This document shows positions 9,201-18,167 of a stretch of 64,000 nt of DNA, piece after piece. Where the stretch lies: the NCBI RefSeq assembly GCF_009745975.1, contig NZ_WHOL01000039.1:83928-147927 (forward strand), given 5' to 3'. Under the pieces are notes generated by a model, which saw nothing but the letters and a program-made list of their open reading frames with translations, searched no databases and had not been told where the DNA came from. Numbering within the stretch: the first letter of the stretch is position 1; every line of letters starts with the position of its first letter. Position numbers and translations under genes: made by a program. The DNA is from Actinokineospora pegani (lineage in GTDB: Bacteria > Actinomycetota > Actinomycetes > Mycobacteriales > Pseudonocardiaceae).

Positions 9201-11108
9201 GGCTCCCACCGGTCGCACGGCTCCCGGGGCGCCGCGCGCACCGAGGTGCCCGACCTGGTGGCCGCGCTCGTCGCGGCCACGGCCGAGCCGGGCACGGCGG
9301 CGAAGCTGCCCGAGCCCGCGGCGGGGCAGTGGTACGAGGTCCTCGGCTCGCTCGGCGCCGTGGCCTACCGCGCCGCGTCGCCGCTGACGACCGACGCCGA
9401 GCGAACCGCCCTCGTGCTGGTGCTGCGCTGCCTGGCCGGGCTGGGCCTGGCGGGCGCCGCCGGGCACTGGCGCAAGGTCAGTGTGCGCGCGCCGAAGGAC
9501 ACCAGCGTTCCCCTGCACCAGGTCATCCCGACCCCGGGCGGGTTCCTCGCCCTGTTCACCAGGAGCTACAACCGCAACGAGGGCCACAGCTCGCACGGGC
9601 TCCAGCACACGTCCACGCCGGGCGCCTTCACACTGCCCGCGGGCTGGTTGCTGGAACGCTCCGAGGACCTGAGCGAGCGGCTCGACGCCGTGGGTGTCGA
9701 GCGGTTCCTCGACACCCTCGCCGAGCGCGGACCCGTGCCGCTGACGACGGAGGCGGCGGCCGCGCTGGCCGAGGCCACCGGGCTCGGCGAGGCCGAGGCC
9801 GCCGTGCTGCTGGCGACCATGCCCGCGGTCGACGCGTGGGGCGCGACCTACCTCGACGCCGCCCAGCGCAAGCTGATCGGCGTGTCCACCGGCGCGGCGA
9901 AGGCCGCCCGGCAGCGGTTCAAGAGCCTCGGCAGGCGCTACCGCCGCGAGCTGTTGTCGGCGGCGCTCCCGGCCGACCCGGCCCGGCTGTGGGACACCGG
10001 CCCGGACCTCGCCGCGGTCGCCGACGTCTGGGTCGCCCAGCACGGCCGCCGGGTACCGGTCCCCGAGGACGTGCTGGTGGACGCGGCCAAGCAGCTTCGC
10101 GGCGACCGGACGGTGGAGTACCTGGCGGGCATCGCCAACCCGGACACCGCGGCCTGGCTGACCAGGGACGCCCACGCCTACCTGGACGGGGGCCAGCTCA
10201 AGGTCCGCGACGGCACGGGGTTCCTCAACATCCACTTCAGGGAGGTCCCCCCGGTGCTGCTGTGGCTGGCCCAGCGCCTGCCCGCCGCCGCGCCGCTGCG
10301 GGCCCGGCTGCCCGAGGCGCTGCGCCTGCTGCACGACCGCGTCACCGCCGCCGACTTCGCCGTCGAGCTGAGCTCCTGGGCAGGCACCGAGGAGGTCTGC
10401 TCGGTGCTGGGCATCGACCAGCTCGCGGTGGGCGCCACCGTCGAGCACCGGCCCTGGCTGCACGTGATCAGCGGCGGCGAGCGCTACTGCCGCGTCGTCG
10501 TCCACCCCGGACTCATCGGCGAGCAGGACACGCCGCTGCTCGCCGCGCTCGTCCAGGTCACCCACGGCCATGGGCTCGTCCAAGCGATGAGGCTGATCCT
10601 CTCGGACGGGCTCGCCGCCGCGTGCTCGGTCACCGCGCCGCCCGACACCGACCCCGGCGCCTACCACCAGGACCCGACGGTGTCCGTGCCGCACCTGGTC
10701 GCCGACGTCGCCGCCCGTCACGGCCTCGACGAGGACACGGCTGTGCTGTACCTGCAACTGCTGGCCCTGCACGACCCCACCGACGCCAACGTGGCCAGGT
10801 GGACCGGGTGGAAGCCCGCGCGGCTGCGCAAGGCCAGGGCGGCGCTGGCCGAGACCGACCTGGTGCTCTCGGCCAAGCGCGCCAGGGCGGGCCGGTCGCT
10901 GTTCCTGCCCGGCGGGTGGCTGGCGCTGTCGGCGCCGCACCTGCCGCTGGAGCGGTGGAAGGCGCCGATGTTCGGCTTCACCGCCACGCCCGGCCGGGTC
11001 ATCACCCCCCTGGGTCCTGTCGCCGACCTGTTCACCACGGCCTGGGGGCGGGTGCTCGACGGCGACGCCCCCGCCTACGAGGAGCTCAAGACCGGAGGAC
11101 GCCGGTGA
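6249..11108 (+). CDS. large orphan protein (1619 aa) of MoxR-vWA-SWIM operon
   Basis: I recognise no catalytic domain in this 1619-aa soluble protein. Residues 1-570 are helix-rich. About 570-850 is rich in Trp/Gly beta-strand-like repeats (HEWRFSPRASWFDGVLLV, WTSAYQGDSWRWYEVDP), perhaps a propeller-like region. A second helical part follows. The last 130 residues contain VARWTGWKPARLRKARAAL and RARAGRSLFLPGGW, which look like a winged-helix module and suggest nucleic-acid or protein binding. GTGA overlaps join it to the genes before and after, so it is made stoichiometrically with the AAA+ ATPase. It may be the main substrate or effector of that machine (inference). Confidence 0.75.
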   Translation: MSAKTTKQDSGEKAASALIAAGAVLPGVGAAGDDRDTITARRYTHPALEGRVVVRLVPQVLGVAEDLTAEFLGFDAPDRAEGVGTGRRSALGFPAWALINDPDNAHHALNLVKDVEKLARTARSRAGAAKDGFTALGEMLGRSAPHFLPTFYEQAGRVFLEHGNQTYAATMFGKAREAEEVHDLQVDPDRIREVFLEFAFAGALTAKALSAHAKGLARKHDPVAAYELFRTLCVERTRGGLAPYTGMPEDLRRLAKAAELDLAAEDERLLRAILDSSAINRAGAGFWKSYRAAVVRLATADAAVRAQLLTFVPDAAAAIDPWISILEECGATAALTAARPRAGDTVSPARWLSSAVASRAGTWSEVSRSAALLDLVERMGPRLVADGVAVEAVHGWRQREVDLLDLLLALGVPIVRKERRQMQLLVGKWLADEEPGRRDLTALAADPDMLSALATGLLGHAKDTAGKGAMGVETVQTAMSVPGLRAALRHWIVERAEAEPSTGLLVLGNRLDALRVVGTPEAFADVPDAAAAIAATDVVGALAATLRAGLLDEVGWAALDETVTRLRAGAGKDGRVEVCGEGWPALVLRCGERFVVVGPDGVLAEHTSRIPADDRHEWRFSPRASWFDGVLLVRWNGRERDQAYWSDAPDTIIDLGATSLTRDDFPPSIALPGGGRWAGGRVVRPGDTSVPAAENAHSDGVSLWTSAYQGDSWRWYEVDPASGERGRASAPRFLEDFAADGTSLHLTASHLRPAVACTEASPLGAANGLHGWRLRTEPDGSLLGEGVDGRSVRLAKGSEEPRGLLDLPGGGQMLLSQRYRNIGLRTVDDALQGAVIPGEAHPDAAPGTPMIVPLHWWHLLRPRDEAGSAALRAVTDEVARALLDAAVGEPREEDARSPWAEYAALVQGERGVLASAVVAALPALTHPGLLASVVRVVRRAARLSTGYGEFAAIAEAARAIDPAALVPTGPVVTDNDVDAALGWFGSHRSHGSRGAARTEVPDLVAALVAATAEPGTAAKLPEPAAGQWYEVLGSLGAVAYRAASPLTTDAERTALVLVLRCLAGLGLAGAAGHWRKVSVRAPKDTSVPLHQVIPTPGGFLALFTRSYNRNEGHSSHGLQHTSTPGAFTLPAGWLLERSEDLSERLDAVGVERFLDTLAERGPVPLTTEAAAALAEATGLGEAEAAVLLATMPAVDAWGATYLDAAQRKLIGVSTGAAKAARQRFKSLGRRYRRELLSAALPADPARLWDTGPDLAAVADVWVAQHGRRVPVPEDVLVDAAKQLRGDRTVEYLAGIANPDTAAWLTRDAHAYLDGGQLKVRDGTGFLNIHFREVPPVLLWLAQRLPAAAPLRARLPEALRLLHDRVTAADFAVELSSWAGTEEVCSVLGIDQLAVGATVEHRPWLHVISGGERYCRVVVHPGLIGEQDTPLLAALVQVTHGHGLVQAMRLILSDGLAAACSVTAPPDTDPGAYHQDPTVSVPHLVADVAARHGLDEDTAVLYLQLLALHDPTDANVARWTGWKPARLRKARAALAETDLVLSAKRARAGRSLFLPGGWLALSAPHLPLERWKAPMFGFTATPGRVITPLGPVADLFTTAWGRVLDGDAPAYEELKTGGRR

Positions 11109-12259
11109 CCGCCACCGCACCCCCCACCCGGCAGGTCGAGCCCGCCGAGGACGCGCACGCGGCCGAGCTGGCCTTCCTGGCCGCGTTCGACCAGGGCCGC
11201 CGCCCACCCGGCTGGCGGCTGACCCCGCGTGCCGCGGTCACCTTCGTCATGGGCAGCGGCGGCGACGCGCTGCCGCTGCCCGGAAAGGTGGCGGGCCTGC
11301 CCGCCCGGCTGGCGATCACCCCGAAGTTCGTCGGCGACCGCGCCCTGGTCGAGCGGGCCGTGGTCACCCTCGCCGGGGAGCGCGGCCTGCTGCTGGTCGG
11401 CGAGCCGGGCACCGCCAAGTCGATGCTCTCGGAGTTGCTGGCCGCCGCCGTGTCCGGCAGCAGCCAGCTCACCGTGCAGGGCACCGCGGGCACCACCGAG
11501 GACCAGTTGCGCTACGGCTGGAACTACGCGCTGCTGCTGGCCGAGGGGCCCAGCCCGCGCGCGCTGGTGCCCTCACCGGTGCTCACCGCGATGCGCACCG
11601 GGGCGGTGGTCCGGGTCGAGGAGGTCACCCGCTGCCTGCCCGAGGTGCAGGACGCGCTGGTGTCGATCCTGTCCGACCGGCGCATCTCCGTCCCGGAGCT
11701 GTCGGGCACCGACGGGGCCACCGTGCACGCCGCGCCCGGGTTCACCGTCATCGCCACGGCCAACCTGCGCGACCGGGGCGTGTCGGAGATGTCGGCCGCG
11801 CTCAAGCGCCGGTTCAACTTCGAGGCGGTCGGCCCGATCGGCGACCTGGCCGCGGAGACCGAGCTGGTGCGCAGGCAGGCCAAGGCCGCGCTGGACCGGG
11901 TCGAGGCGCCGTTCGCGGTGGACGACGTCGTGCTCGAGGCGCTGGTGACCGCGTTCCGGGACCTGCGCAACGGGGTGTCGGAGGAGGGGTGGGCCGTCGA
12001 ACGGCCCTCCACGGTGATGAGCACCGCGGAGGCGGTGTCGGTGGCCACCGCGATCGGCCTGGCCGACGCCTACTTCCCCGGCGACCGCGACCCGCTGTCG
12101 CTGCTGCCCGGCCACCTGCTCGGCGTGGTCCGCAAGGACGACCCCGCCGACGCGGCCCGGCTGCTCGGCTACTGGGACGGCGCGGTCCGGCGGCGCGCCG
12201 AGGGCGGCGCGCGCGCCTGGCGACGACTGTGGGAACTCCGTGACGTCCTCGACTCCTGA
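11105..12259 (+). CDS. MoxR-family AAA+ ATPase
   Basis: This 384-aa AAA+ protein has Walker A GEPGTAKS at 99-106, a Walker B region VVRVEEVTRC, sensor-1-type VIATANLRDRG, and ALKRRFNFE with the arginine-finger region. MoxR ATPases work with vWA proteins as chaperone-like complex assemblers or remodellers. Within the operon it corresponds to E. coli YehL. The GTG start overlaps the previous stop. The gene also overlaps the following DUF5682-vWA gene by 20 bp, which implies translational coupling. Confidence 0.92.
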   Translation: MTATAPPTRQVEPAEDAHAAELAFLAAFDQGRRPPGWRLTPRAAVTFVMGSGGDALPLPGKVAGLPARLAITPKFVGDRALVERAVVTLAGERGLLLVGEPGTAKSMLSELLAAAVSGSSQLTVQGTAGTTEDQLRYGWNYALLLAEGPSPRALVPSPVLTAMRTGAVVRVEEVTRCLPEVQDALVSILSDRRISVPELSGTDGATVHAAPGFTVIATANLRDRGVSEMSAALKRRFNFEAVGPIGDLAAETELVRRQAKAALDRVEAPFAVDDVVLEALVTAFRDLRNGVSEEGWAVERPSTVMSTAEAVSVATAIGLADAYFPGDRDPLSLLPGHLLGVVRKDDPADAARLLGYWDGAVRRRAEGGARAWRRLWELRDVLDS

Positions 12260-15200
12260 CAGCCCCGGTGTGGTCGGCCAGCTGGCCGACCACACCGCTC
12301 CGCACCTGATCGGGGTGCGCCACCACTCGCCCGCGCTGGCCGCGGTGCTGCCCGCGCTGCTCGACGCGGCCGCCCCGGAGGTGCTGCTGGTCGAGCTGCC
12401 AGGGGAACTGGGGCAGTGGCTGCCGCACCTGGCCGACCCGGCGCTCACCGCCCCGGTCGCGCTGTCCGGCGCGGGCCGGGACGGGGCAGGGGTGGCGTTC
12501 TACCCGTTCGCCGACTTCTCCCCGGAGCTGGCCGCGATCCGCTGGGCCCGGCGCAACGGGGTCGAGGTGCGCCCGTGCGACCTGCCGCTGGCGTCGCGCG
12601 ACGACCACCGTGACGACCACCGCGGCGGTGGGCCCCGGCACGGCTCGCCGCTGGCGGACGCGTTGCGCCGCACGGTGACCGGCCGCCAGGGCGACGACCT
12701 GTGGGACCGGCTCGTCGAGGCGGCCGCCCCCGGGCAGGCCCCGGAGGCGGTGCGCCGGGCCGCCCTGTACGTGGGCTGGGCACTGCGCAGCGACTCCGCC
12801 GGACCGGACGGGGACGGGGTGGACCCGCACGACCTGCGCCGCGAGGAGTGGATGCGGCACGCCGTGGCCGAGGTCGGCGGGCGGCGCTGCGCGGCGGTCA
12901 TCGGCTCCTTCCACGCCGCCGCCCTGCTGCGCGGTCCGGACGGGCCGCGCGAGCCGGTGCCCCCGGCCGACGTCGTGACCTCGCTGGTGCCCTACGGGTT
13001 CGCGCTGCTCGACGAGCGGTCCGGCTACCCGGCGGGCATCCGCGACCCCGAGTGGCAGCAGGCCGTGCTGGCCGCCGCGGGCGACCCGGCCGAGATCGAG
13101 GCCGCCGCCGCCCGGGTGATCACCGCCGTGTGCGCGGGGGTCCGCCGCCACGGCCACCCGGCCGGGCCCGCCGAGGCGCGCGAGGCGCTGCGGCTGTCGA
13201 TCGACCTGGCCCGGTTGCGCGGGCTGCCCGCCCCCGGGCGCGGCGAGGTCGTCGAGGCGGTGCAGACCGTGCTCACCCACGCCGAACCGCTCGGCCGCGG
13301 CCGGGTCGTGGCGCAGGCCGCGGGCGAGGTCCTCGTCGGACACCGCACCGGGCTGCTCGCCCCCGGCACACCCCGCTCCGGGCTCGCGCCCGCTGTCGAG
13401 GAGCTGCTGGAGGAATTGCGCCTGCCGGGCCCGGCCAGCCGCGAACCCGTCCAGTTGCGCCTGGACCCGCTGCGCTCCCCACTGGACGCGCGCCGCGAGA
13501 CAACCCTGCACCGCCTGCGCGCACTCGGCGTCCCCTACGCCACCGAGACGGCCACCACCGGTGTGGGCGGCGGCGACACCCTGAGCACCCGGTGGACCGT
13601 GAAATGGACCCCGGCCACCGCCGCCACCCTGCCGGTCGCGGGCCTGTGGGGCGCCGCTGTCGAACCGGCGGCCCGCGGCAGGCTGCTCGCCCGACGCGCC
13701 GACCGCGCCGCCGGACCGGGCCACACCCCCTCCGACGTCCTCACCGACCTCGCCACCGCCGCCGCGTGCGGCCTGCCCGAGGTCGTCGACGAGGTCCTCG
13801 ACGACCTGGCCACCGTCCTGCCCGCCGCGGCCACCCTGCCCGAACTGCTCACCGGCCTGGACCTGCTCGACCGCCTCCGCGCGGGCCACCTGCCCGGCAC
13901 CCCGGCCACCGTCCTCGACGGGCACCCCCTGCTCGTCGAGGAACTGGAATCGGCGGCTGTCGCCCAGGTCGACGGCCTGGCGGGCTCGCACGACCCGGCC
14001 GACGCCCGCGCCATGGTCGAACTCGGCCTGCGCCACGACACCCGGGGCACCGCGCTGCGCCTGGCCGCCACCCTGGCCCGCCTCACCACCGACGGCGCCC
14101 CCGTCATCGCGGGCGCCGCGGGCGCCACCCAGGTCCTGCTGGGCCTGGCCACCCCGACCGACCTGGGTGCCCGCGTCGGGTCCTGGTCGGACACGGCCAC
14201 CACCCCCGACCGCCGCGACCTGCTCCGCCTCGGCCTCACCGGCGTCCTCGCCGCGGCGGCCCCGCTCCTGGAGACCCCCGAGGCGCTGAACCCCCTGCTC
14301 GACCGCGTGGAGGCCTTGGCCGACAAAGACTTCCTCGACCGGCTGCCCGCGCTCCGCGGCGCGTTCACCACCATCGGCCCGGCCGCGCGGACCCGCGTCC
14401 TGGAGGTCGTCGAGCACCGCACCGGGGCCCGCGTGGACGTGGCGGGCGCCCCGGACCCCGAAGACCTCGCCGACTGGCTGGCCGCCGAACAGGACGCCGT
14501 GGCCGTGGCCGCCGCACACAGCATCCCCGCGCCGTCGCCCGCGAGCCCGGACAGCGCTGTGGCGCGGCCTGAACAAGCCGAGCAGCCCGCGCCCGACGTG
14601 GGCGGGCTGGCGGCCGGGGTGCGGTGGCGGCTGGTGCTCGGCACCCGGGGCGACCGACCCGAGGGCGCGGTCCGCTACGCCGCCGCCCTCGACGAGCTCT
14701 ACGGCCGGGAGCGGGGCGAGGGCGCGGCCCAGGGCGGCCTCGGCGCCGACCGGTCCAGTCCGTTCCCCGACGTGCGCGAGTGGTCCGACGAGCTGGCGGA
14801 GCTGTTCGGCGACGGTGTCCGCGAGGAAGTGCTCGCCGCCGCCGTCGAGGGTGGCCGGGTGGAGGCCGCCCTCGAGATCGACCCGGCCAGCGTCCGCCCG
14901 TCGGTGGAGCTGCTGCGCACCGTGCTCTCGCTGGCGGGCGGGTTGTCGGAGTCGACGCTGGCCCGGCTGCGCCCGCTGGTCGCCAGGCTGGTCCAGGAGC
15001 TGACCGCGCAACTGGCCACCCGCATCCGCCCCGCGCTGTCCGGCCTGCTGCTGCCCACCCCGACCCGCCGCCCCGGCGGCAAGCTCGACCTCCCGCGCAC
15101 CCTGCGCGCCAACCTCGCCACCGCCCGCCGCGACGCCACGGGCCGGGTCGTGGTCGTCCCCGAGCACCCGGTCTTCCGCACCCGGGGCCGCAAGGCCAGC

Positions 15201-15698
15201 GACTGGCGCCTGATCCTGGCGGTCGACGTCTCCGGCTCCATGGAGGCCTCCACCGTCTGGTCGGCCCTCACCGCCTCGGTCTTCGCGGGCGTCCCGTCCC
15301 TGTCCACGCACTTCCTGGCCTTCTCGACCGAGGTCGTCGACCTCACCGACAAGGTCGGCGACCCCCTGTCCCTGCTCCTGGAGGTCCGCGTCGGCGGCGG
15401 GACCCACATCGCGGGCGCGCTGCGCCACGCCCGCTCCCTGGTCACCGTCCCCGAGCGCACCATGGTCGTCCTGGTCAGCGACTTCGAGGAGGGCGGCCCG
15501 GTCGCGGGCCTCACCGCCCAGGTCCGCGAACTGGTCACCACCGGGGTCACCGTCCTGGGCTGCGCCAGCCTCGACGACACCGGGGCGGCCCGGTACTCGG
15601 CCTCGGTGGCGGGCGCCCTGGTGGCCGCGGGGATGCCGGTCGCGGCACTGAGCCCGCAGGAGTTGGCCCGGTGGGTGGGGGAGAAGGTGCGCGGGTGA
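12240..15698 (+). CDS. DUF5682-vWA (CoxE-like) fusion protein
   Basis: This 1152-aa protein joins two modules that are usually separate genes. The N-terminal part opens with IGVRHHSPALAAVLPALLDAAAPEVLLVELP, continues with YPFADFSPELAAIRWARRNG and matches DUF5682 (YehM-like). An Ala/Leu-rich helical middle follows. The C-terminal ~200 residues are a vWA domain: VDVSGSME at about 996 (MIDAS DxSxS), GGGTHIAGAL (MIDAS Thr) and VLVSDFEEGG. The vWA part should dock on the adjacent MoxR ATPase, like YehP with YehL. The GTG start at 12240 lies inside the 3' end of the ATPase gene. Confidence 0.85.
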   Translation: MTSSTPDSPGVVGQLADHTAPHLIGVRHHSPALAAVLPALLDAAAPEVLLVELPGELGQWLPHLADPALTAPVALSGAGRDGAGVAFYPFADFSPELAAIRWARRNGVEVRPCDLPLASRDDHRDDHRGGGPRHGSPLADALRRTVTGRQGDDLWDRLVEAAAPGQAPEAVRRAALYVGWALRSDSAGPDGDGVDPHDLRREEWMRHAVAEVGGRRCAAVIGSFHAAALLRGPDGPREPVPPADVVTSLVPYGFALLDERSGYPAGIRDPEWQQAVLAAAGDPAEIEAAAARVITAVCAGVRRHGHPAGPAEAREALRLSIDLARLRGLPAPGRGEVVEAVQTVLTHAEPLGRGRVVAQAAGEVLVGHRTGLLAPGTPRSGLAPAVEELLEELRLPGPASREPVQLRLDPLRSPLDARRETTLHRLRALGVPYATETATTGVGGGDTLSTRWTVKWTPATAATLPVAGLWGAAVEPAARGRLLARRADRAAGPGHTPSDVLTDLATAAACGLPEVVDEVLDDLATVLPAAATLPELLTGLDLLDRLRAGHLPGTPATVLDGHPLLVEELESAAVAQVDGLAGSHDPADARAMVELGLRHDTRGTALRLAATLARLTTDGAPVIAGAAGATQVLLGLATPTDLGARVGSWSDTATTPDRRDLLRLGLTGVLAAAAPLLETPEALNPLLDRVEALADKDFLDRLPALRGAFTTIGPAARTRVLEVVEHRTGARVDVAGAPDPEDLADWLAAEQDAVAVAAAHSIPAPSPASPDSAVARPEQAEQPAPDVGGLAAGVRWRLVLGTRGDRPEGAVRYAAALDELYGRERGEGAAQGGLGADRSSPFPDVREWSDELAELFGDGVREEVLAAAVEGGRVEAALEIDPASVRPSVELLRTVLSLAGGLSESTLARLRPLVARLVQELTAQLATRIRPALSGLLLPTPTRRPGGKLDLPRTLRANLATARRDATGRVVVVPEHPVFRTRGRKASDWRLILAVDVSGSMEASTVWSALTASVFAGVPSLSTHFLAFSTEVVDLTDKVGDPLSLLLEVRVGGGTHIAGALRHARSLVTVPERTMVVLVSDFEEGGPVAGLTAQVRELVTTGVTVLGCASLDDTGAARYSASVAGALVAAGMPVAALSPQELARWVGEKVRG

Positions 15699-15726
15699 TC
15701 GCGCTGTTCGAGCGAGAGGCTGTCCA

Positions 15727-17460
15727 GTGACCGTGCCACCGGTGGCGCCCGCCGTGGTCGCCGACGTCCTCGACGCGCTGCCGCCGCGGCTGCGCAAGCG
15801 GGTCGACGCCTCGCTGGGCCGGGCCGCGGAGTGGGACGTGGTCGTCGAGGGGGACAGCGCCAAGGCCGCCCTGGACGAGGAGACCACGCTGCGGTGGGGT
15901 CTGCGGGGTGGGGTCCTGGCCGCCGCGGACGATCTGGTCTGCGGGTGCCTGTTGGCGCCCAAGTGCCTCCACCGGGGGATCGCGGTCGCGGCGGCGGAGG
16001 TCGCCGAAGGTGGTGAGCCGGAGGTCGTGGCCGAGCCCGCGGCGGAGGTGGCCGAGGACGTCGAGGTCGTCGAGGTGCGGGCGGACGAGCGGGAGGCGGC
16101 TTCGGCGCTGTGGGACGCCGTGGCGACTGTGCTGCGCGGGGGAGTGGCGGGCAGCGGCGCCGTGGTGCGGGCGGAGTTGCTGAGGGCCGTGCACTCCGCT
16201 CGGGTGGCCGGGCTGCACCGGGCGGCGGCCGGGGGACTGCGGGTGGCGGCCGCGCTGGCGGGTGCCCGGGCGGGGGCTGACTCGTTCGACCGCGAGGTGC
16301 TCACCGAGGACCTGACGGAACTGCTGTTGCTGTGCCACGACCTGCGCTCCGGGATCGGCGACCCGGGCGAGCTGCGGGGCACGGCCCGTCGCGAGTACCG
16401 CCCCGCTGGCGCGCTGCGGCTCTACGGTCTGTGCACGGAAACCGTTGTCGCCTCTTCCGGATACGGCGGTGTGGTCACCCATTTGGCCACTGAGGACGGT
16501 GTGCTGTGGACAGTGCAGGCGGTGCTGCCCGGTGGCGCCGAGCGCGTCGCACCCGCCGCTGACGGGCCCGTCGCGCTGGGCGAGTCCGGCCTGAGCCATC
16601 GCGCGCTGGGGCGTGGTGGGCTGCTCCTGTCCGGCGGCACCGCCTCCGCCGATCGGCGACTCGGGGCGGGCCAGGCGGTCCGGGCCGTCGCCGCCGCAGG
16701 GGTGGACTGGTCCGCGCCGCCGCTGACCGCGTTGTGGGAACGCCCCTTGTCCGAGCAGGTCGCCGCAGCGGCGCTGGCCGCGCGGCGCCCGGACGGACAC
16801 CGACCCGCCGGGGACGACCTGCTGTTCCTCGACGCGCTGGTGCTCGGCCCCTCCGGGTCCGCGCTGCGGGTCGTGGTCCAGGGAGCCGAACTCGACCTCA
16901 TCGCCTTCGGCGAGCGCGCCCGGCAGAACCTGCGGGTCCTGGGCCAGTCCCCGGGAACGCGCACCCGGTTCATCGCCCGCCTGCGCCCCGACCAGCCGGG
17001 CACCGCCGTCGCCATCGCCGTCTCCGGCGGGCTCGCCCTGCCCGGTGACCGCAACGGCCGGATGGACCTCGGCCTCGACCGGATCCAGCGCTCCCACCTC
17101 CCCGAGGGCACCGCCGTCCCCCAGCGGCCAACCCCCCACCAGGACCGCGTGCCCGCCCCCCTGCGCCCACTGGCCAACGCCGTGCACCGCGTCGCCGTCG
17201 GCGGCCGGTCCGCCGCCGCGTTCACCGCCACCGACCGGGACGTCGCCCGACTCACCGCGATCGGCATGACCGCCACCGCCACCGTCCTGGCCGACCTGTC
17301 CGCCACCGCCCGCGACCGCCACCGGGACGCCTTCGGCCGCGTCCGGCAGGACCAGGGCGACGCCTTCCCCACCGCCTGGCTGCGCGCCGCACTGCACGTC
17401 CGCGAGACCACCCGCGCCAGCGCCCGCCGAGGCTGGCAGGCGGTGGTCAGCACGGGCTGA
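15727..17460 (+). CDS. SWIM zinc-finger protein
   Basis: The 577-aa protein has a SWIM motif CGCLLAPKCLH at about residues 72-82 (CxC-x5-CxH), which binds zinc and can contact DNA or protein. The rest is Ala/Leu-rich helices followed by mixed alpha/beta segments with no recognised enzyme motif. It corresponds to YehQ and closes the operon, 28 bp after the fusion gene. The GTG start at 15727 follows a purine-rich GAGAGG. Confidence 0.85.
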   Translation: MTVPPVAPAVVADVLDALPPRLRKRVDASLGRAAEWDVVVEGDSAKAALDEETTLRWGLRGGVLAAADDLVCGCLLAPKCLHRGIAVAAAEVAEGGEPEVVAEPAAEVAEDVEVVEVRADEREAASALWDAVATVLRGGVAGSGAVVRAELLRAVHSARVAGLHRAAAGGLRVAAALAGARAGADSFDREVLTEDLTELLLLCHDLRSGIGDPGELRGTARREYRPAGALRLYGLCTETVVASSGYGGVVTHLATEDGVLWTVQAVLPGGAERVAPAADGPVALGESGLSHRALGRGGLLLSGGTASADRRLGAGQAVRAVAAAGVDWSAPPLTALWERPLSEQVAAAALAARRPDGHRPAGDDLLFLDALVLGPSGSALRVVVQGAELDLIAFGERARQNLRVLGQSPGTRTRFIARLRPDQPGTAVAIAVSGGLALPGDRNGRMDLGLDRIQRSHLPEGTAVPQRPTPHQDRVPAPLRPLANAVHRVAVGGRSAAAFTATDRDVARLTAIGMTATATVLADLSATARDRHRDAFGRVRQDQGDAFPTAWLRAALHVRETTRASARRGWQAVVSTG

Positions 17461-18147
17461 GCGCGATGCGTCCGAACCGGTCGCGCAGCAGCGCGATGAT
17501 CTCGGCGGCGACCAGTCCGAGGTCGGTGATGGGACGTGGTGGCCGGAGTGCCCGGCGATGACGTGCCTGCCGCGTGCGGACCGCGCTGCCCGGTGGGCGT
17601 TGGCCTCGGCCCGCGTCGGGGGGCGCATGCCCGACTCGGTCAGCGCACCGGAGATGACGGTGGCCGCGATGTCGCCCAGCGGCGGGGGACTGTCGCGCCA
17701 CGCCAGGGGTGAAGCCTGCGCGGTCGAGGTCGCGGCGCGCGTCCTCGGGCAGGGCGCGCGGCAGCCAGTCGAACCTGCGCTTGGACAGGCCCAGCCCGCT
17801 CTGCACCGAGTTGGCGCCGATGACCACGCGCTCGCCGATGCGGACGAGGCAGCCGCCCGCGCTGTGCCCGACGAGCACGAACGGGCCCGGTCCGAAGTGG
17901 TCGAGCACGTGGCCCAGGTCCTCGGCCATCCGGGCCAGTGTGCGCCCGGCCGGTCCGGTGCGCTGCGGCCCCGGCCGGACCGGTCGTAGACGACCGCCCG
18001 CGCGGCCTTCGCCACGAGCGGCCGCACCAGCGCCCATGTGGACCGGTTCGCCGCCGCGCCCGCCTCGAACGCGACCGTCGCCCCGCAGCCCGGGCCGGGC
18101 AGCGCCATCGCGAACAGTTCGCGCCCGTTCTGGACATGGTCGCACAC
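17447..18147 (-). pseudogene. alpha/beta-hydrolase pseudogene
   Basis: Alpha/beta-hydrolase pieces occur in order but in alternating frames. The start to VVYDRSGRGRSAPD (18147 to about 17950) is in one frame. LARMAEDLGHVL, FVLVGHSAGG (nucleophile elbow) and RRFDWLPRALPEDARRDL (about 17950-17700) are in a second. SPPPLGDIAATVISGALTESG (about 17700-17540) returns to the first, and DLGLVAAEIIALL ends in the second. Part of the cap region after LVRI also seems to be missing. At least three indels make it non-functional. It overlaps the 3' end of the SWIM gene by 14 bp on the opposite strand. Confidence 0.85.
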
Positions 18148-18148
18148 G

Positions 18149-18167
18149 AACTTAGGTAGCCTAAGTT
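18149..18167. promoter_or_regulatory. 19-bp perfect palindrome AACTTAGG-TAG-CCTAAGTT
   Basis: An 8-3-8 perfect inverted repeat lies between the hydrolase pseudogene start (18147) and the stop codon of the TetR gene (18166-18168). Its position immediately upstream of the hydrolase suggests an operator that once controlled it, most simply through the adjacent TetR protein. The arms contain TTAGG/CCTAA as iron boxes do, but the spacing is wrong for IdeR/DmdR. Confidence 0.55.

Noticed and set aside
6087..11207. A 1706-aa open frame on the minus strand across the large orphan gene
   Set aside because: It is antisense to the 1619-aa gene, is Gly/Arg/Gln/Val-rich without domain signals, and arises from the very high third-position GC of the coding strand. 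Similar long antisense frames occur over most genes here.
17447..18145. A continuous 232-aa minus-strand gene
   Set aside because: Only the middle and the extreme end of this frame carry hydrolase similarity; the rest of the motifs lie in another frame, so it is a decayed gene.
18149..18167. Possible iron box because of the TTAGG/CCTAA arms
   Set aside because: The two half-sites are only 3 bp apart, so the site does not match the 19-bp IdeR/DmdR consensus over its length, and the neighbouring genes are not iron-related.
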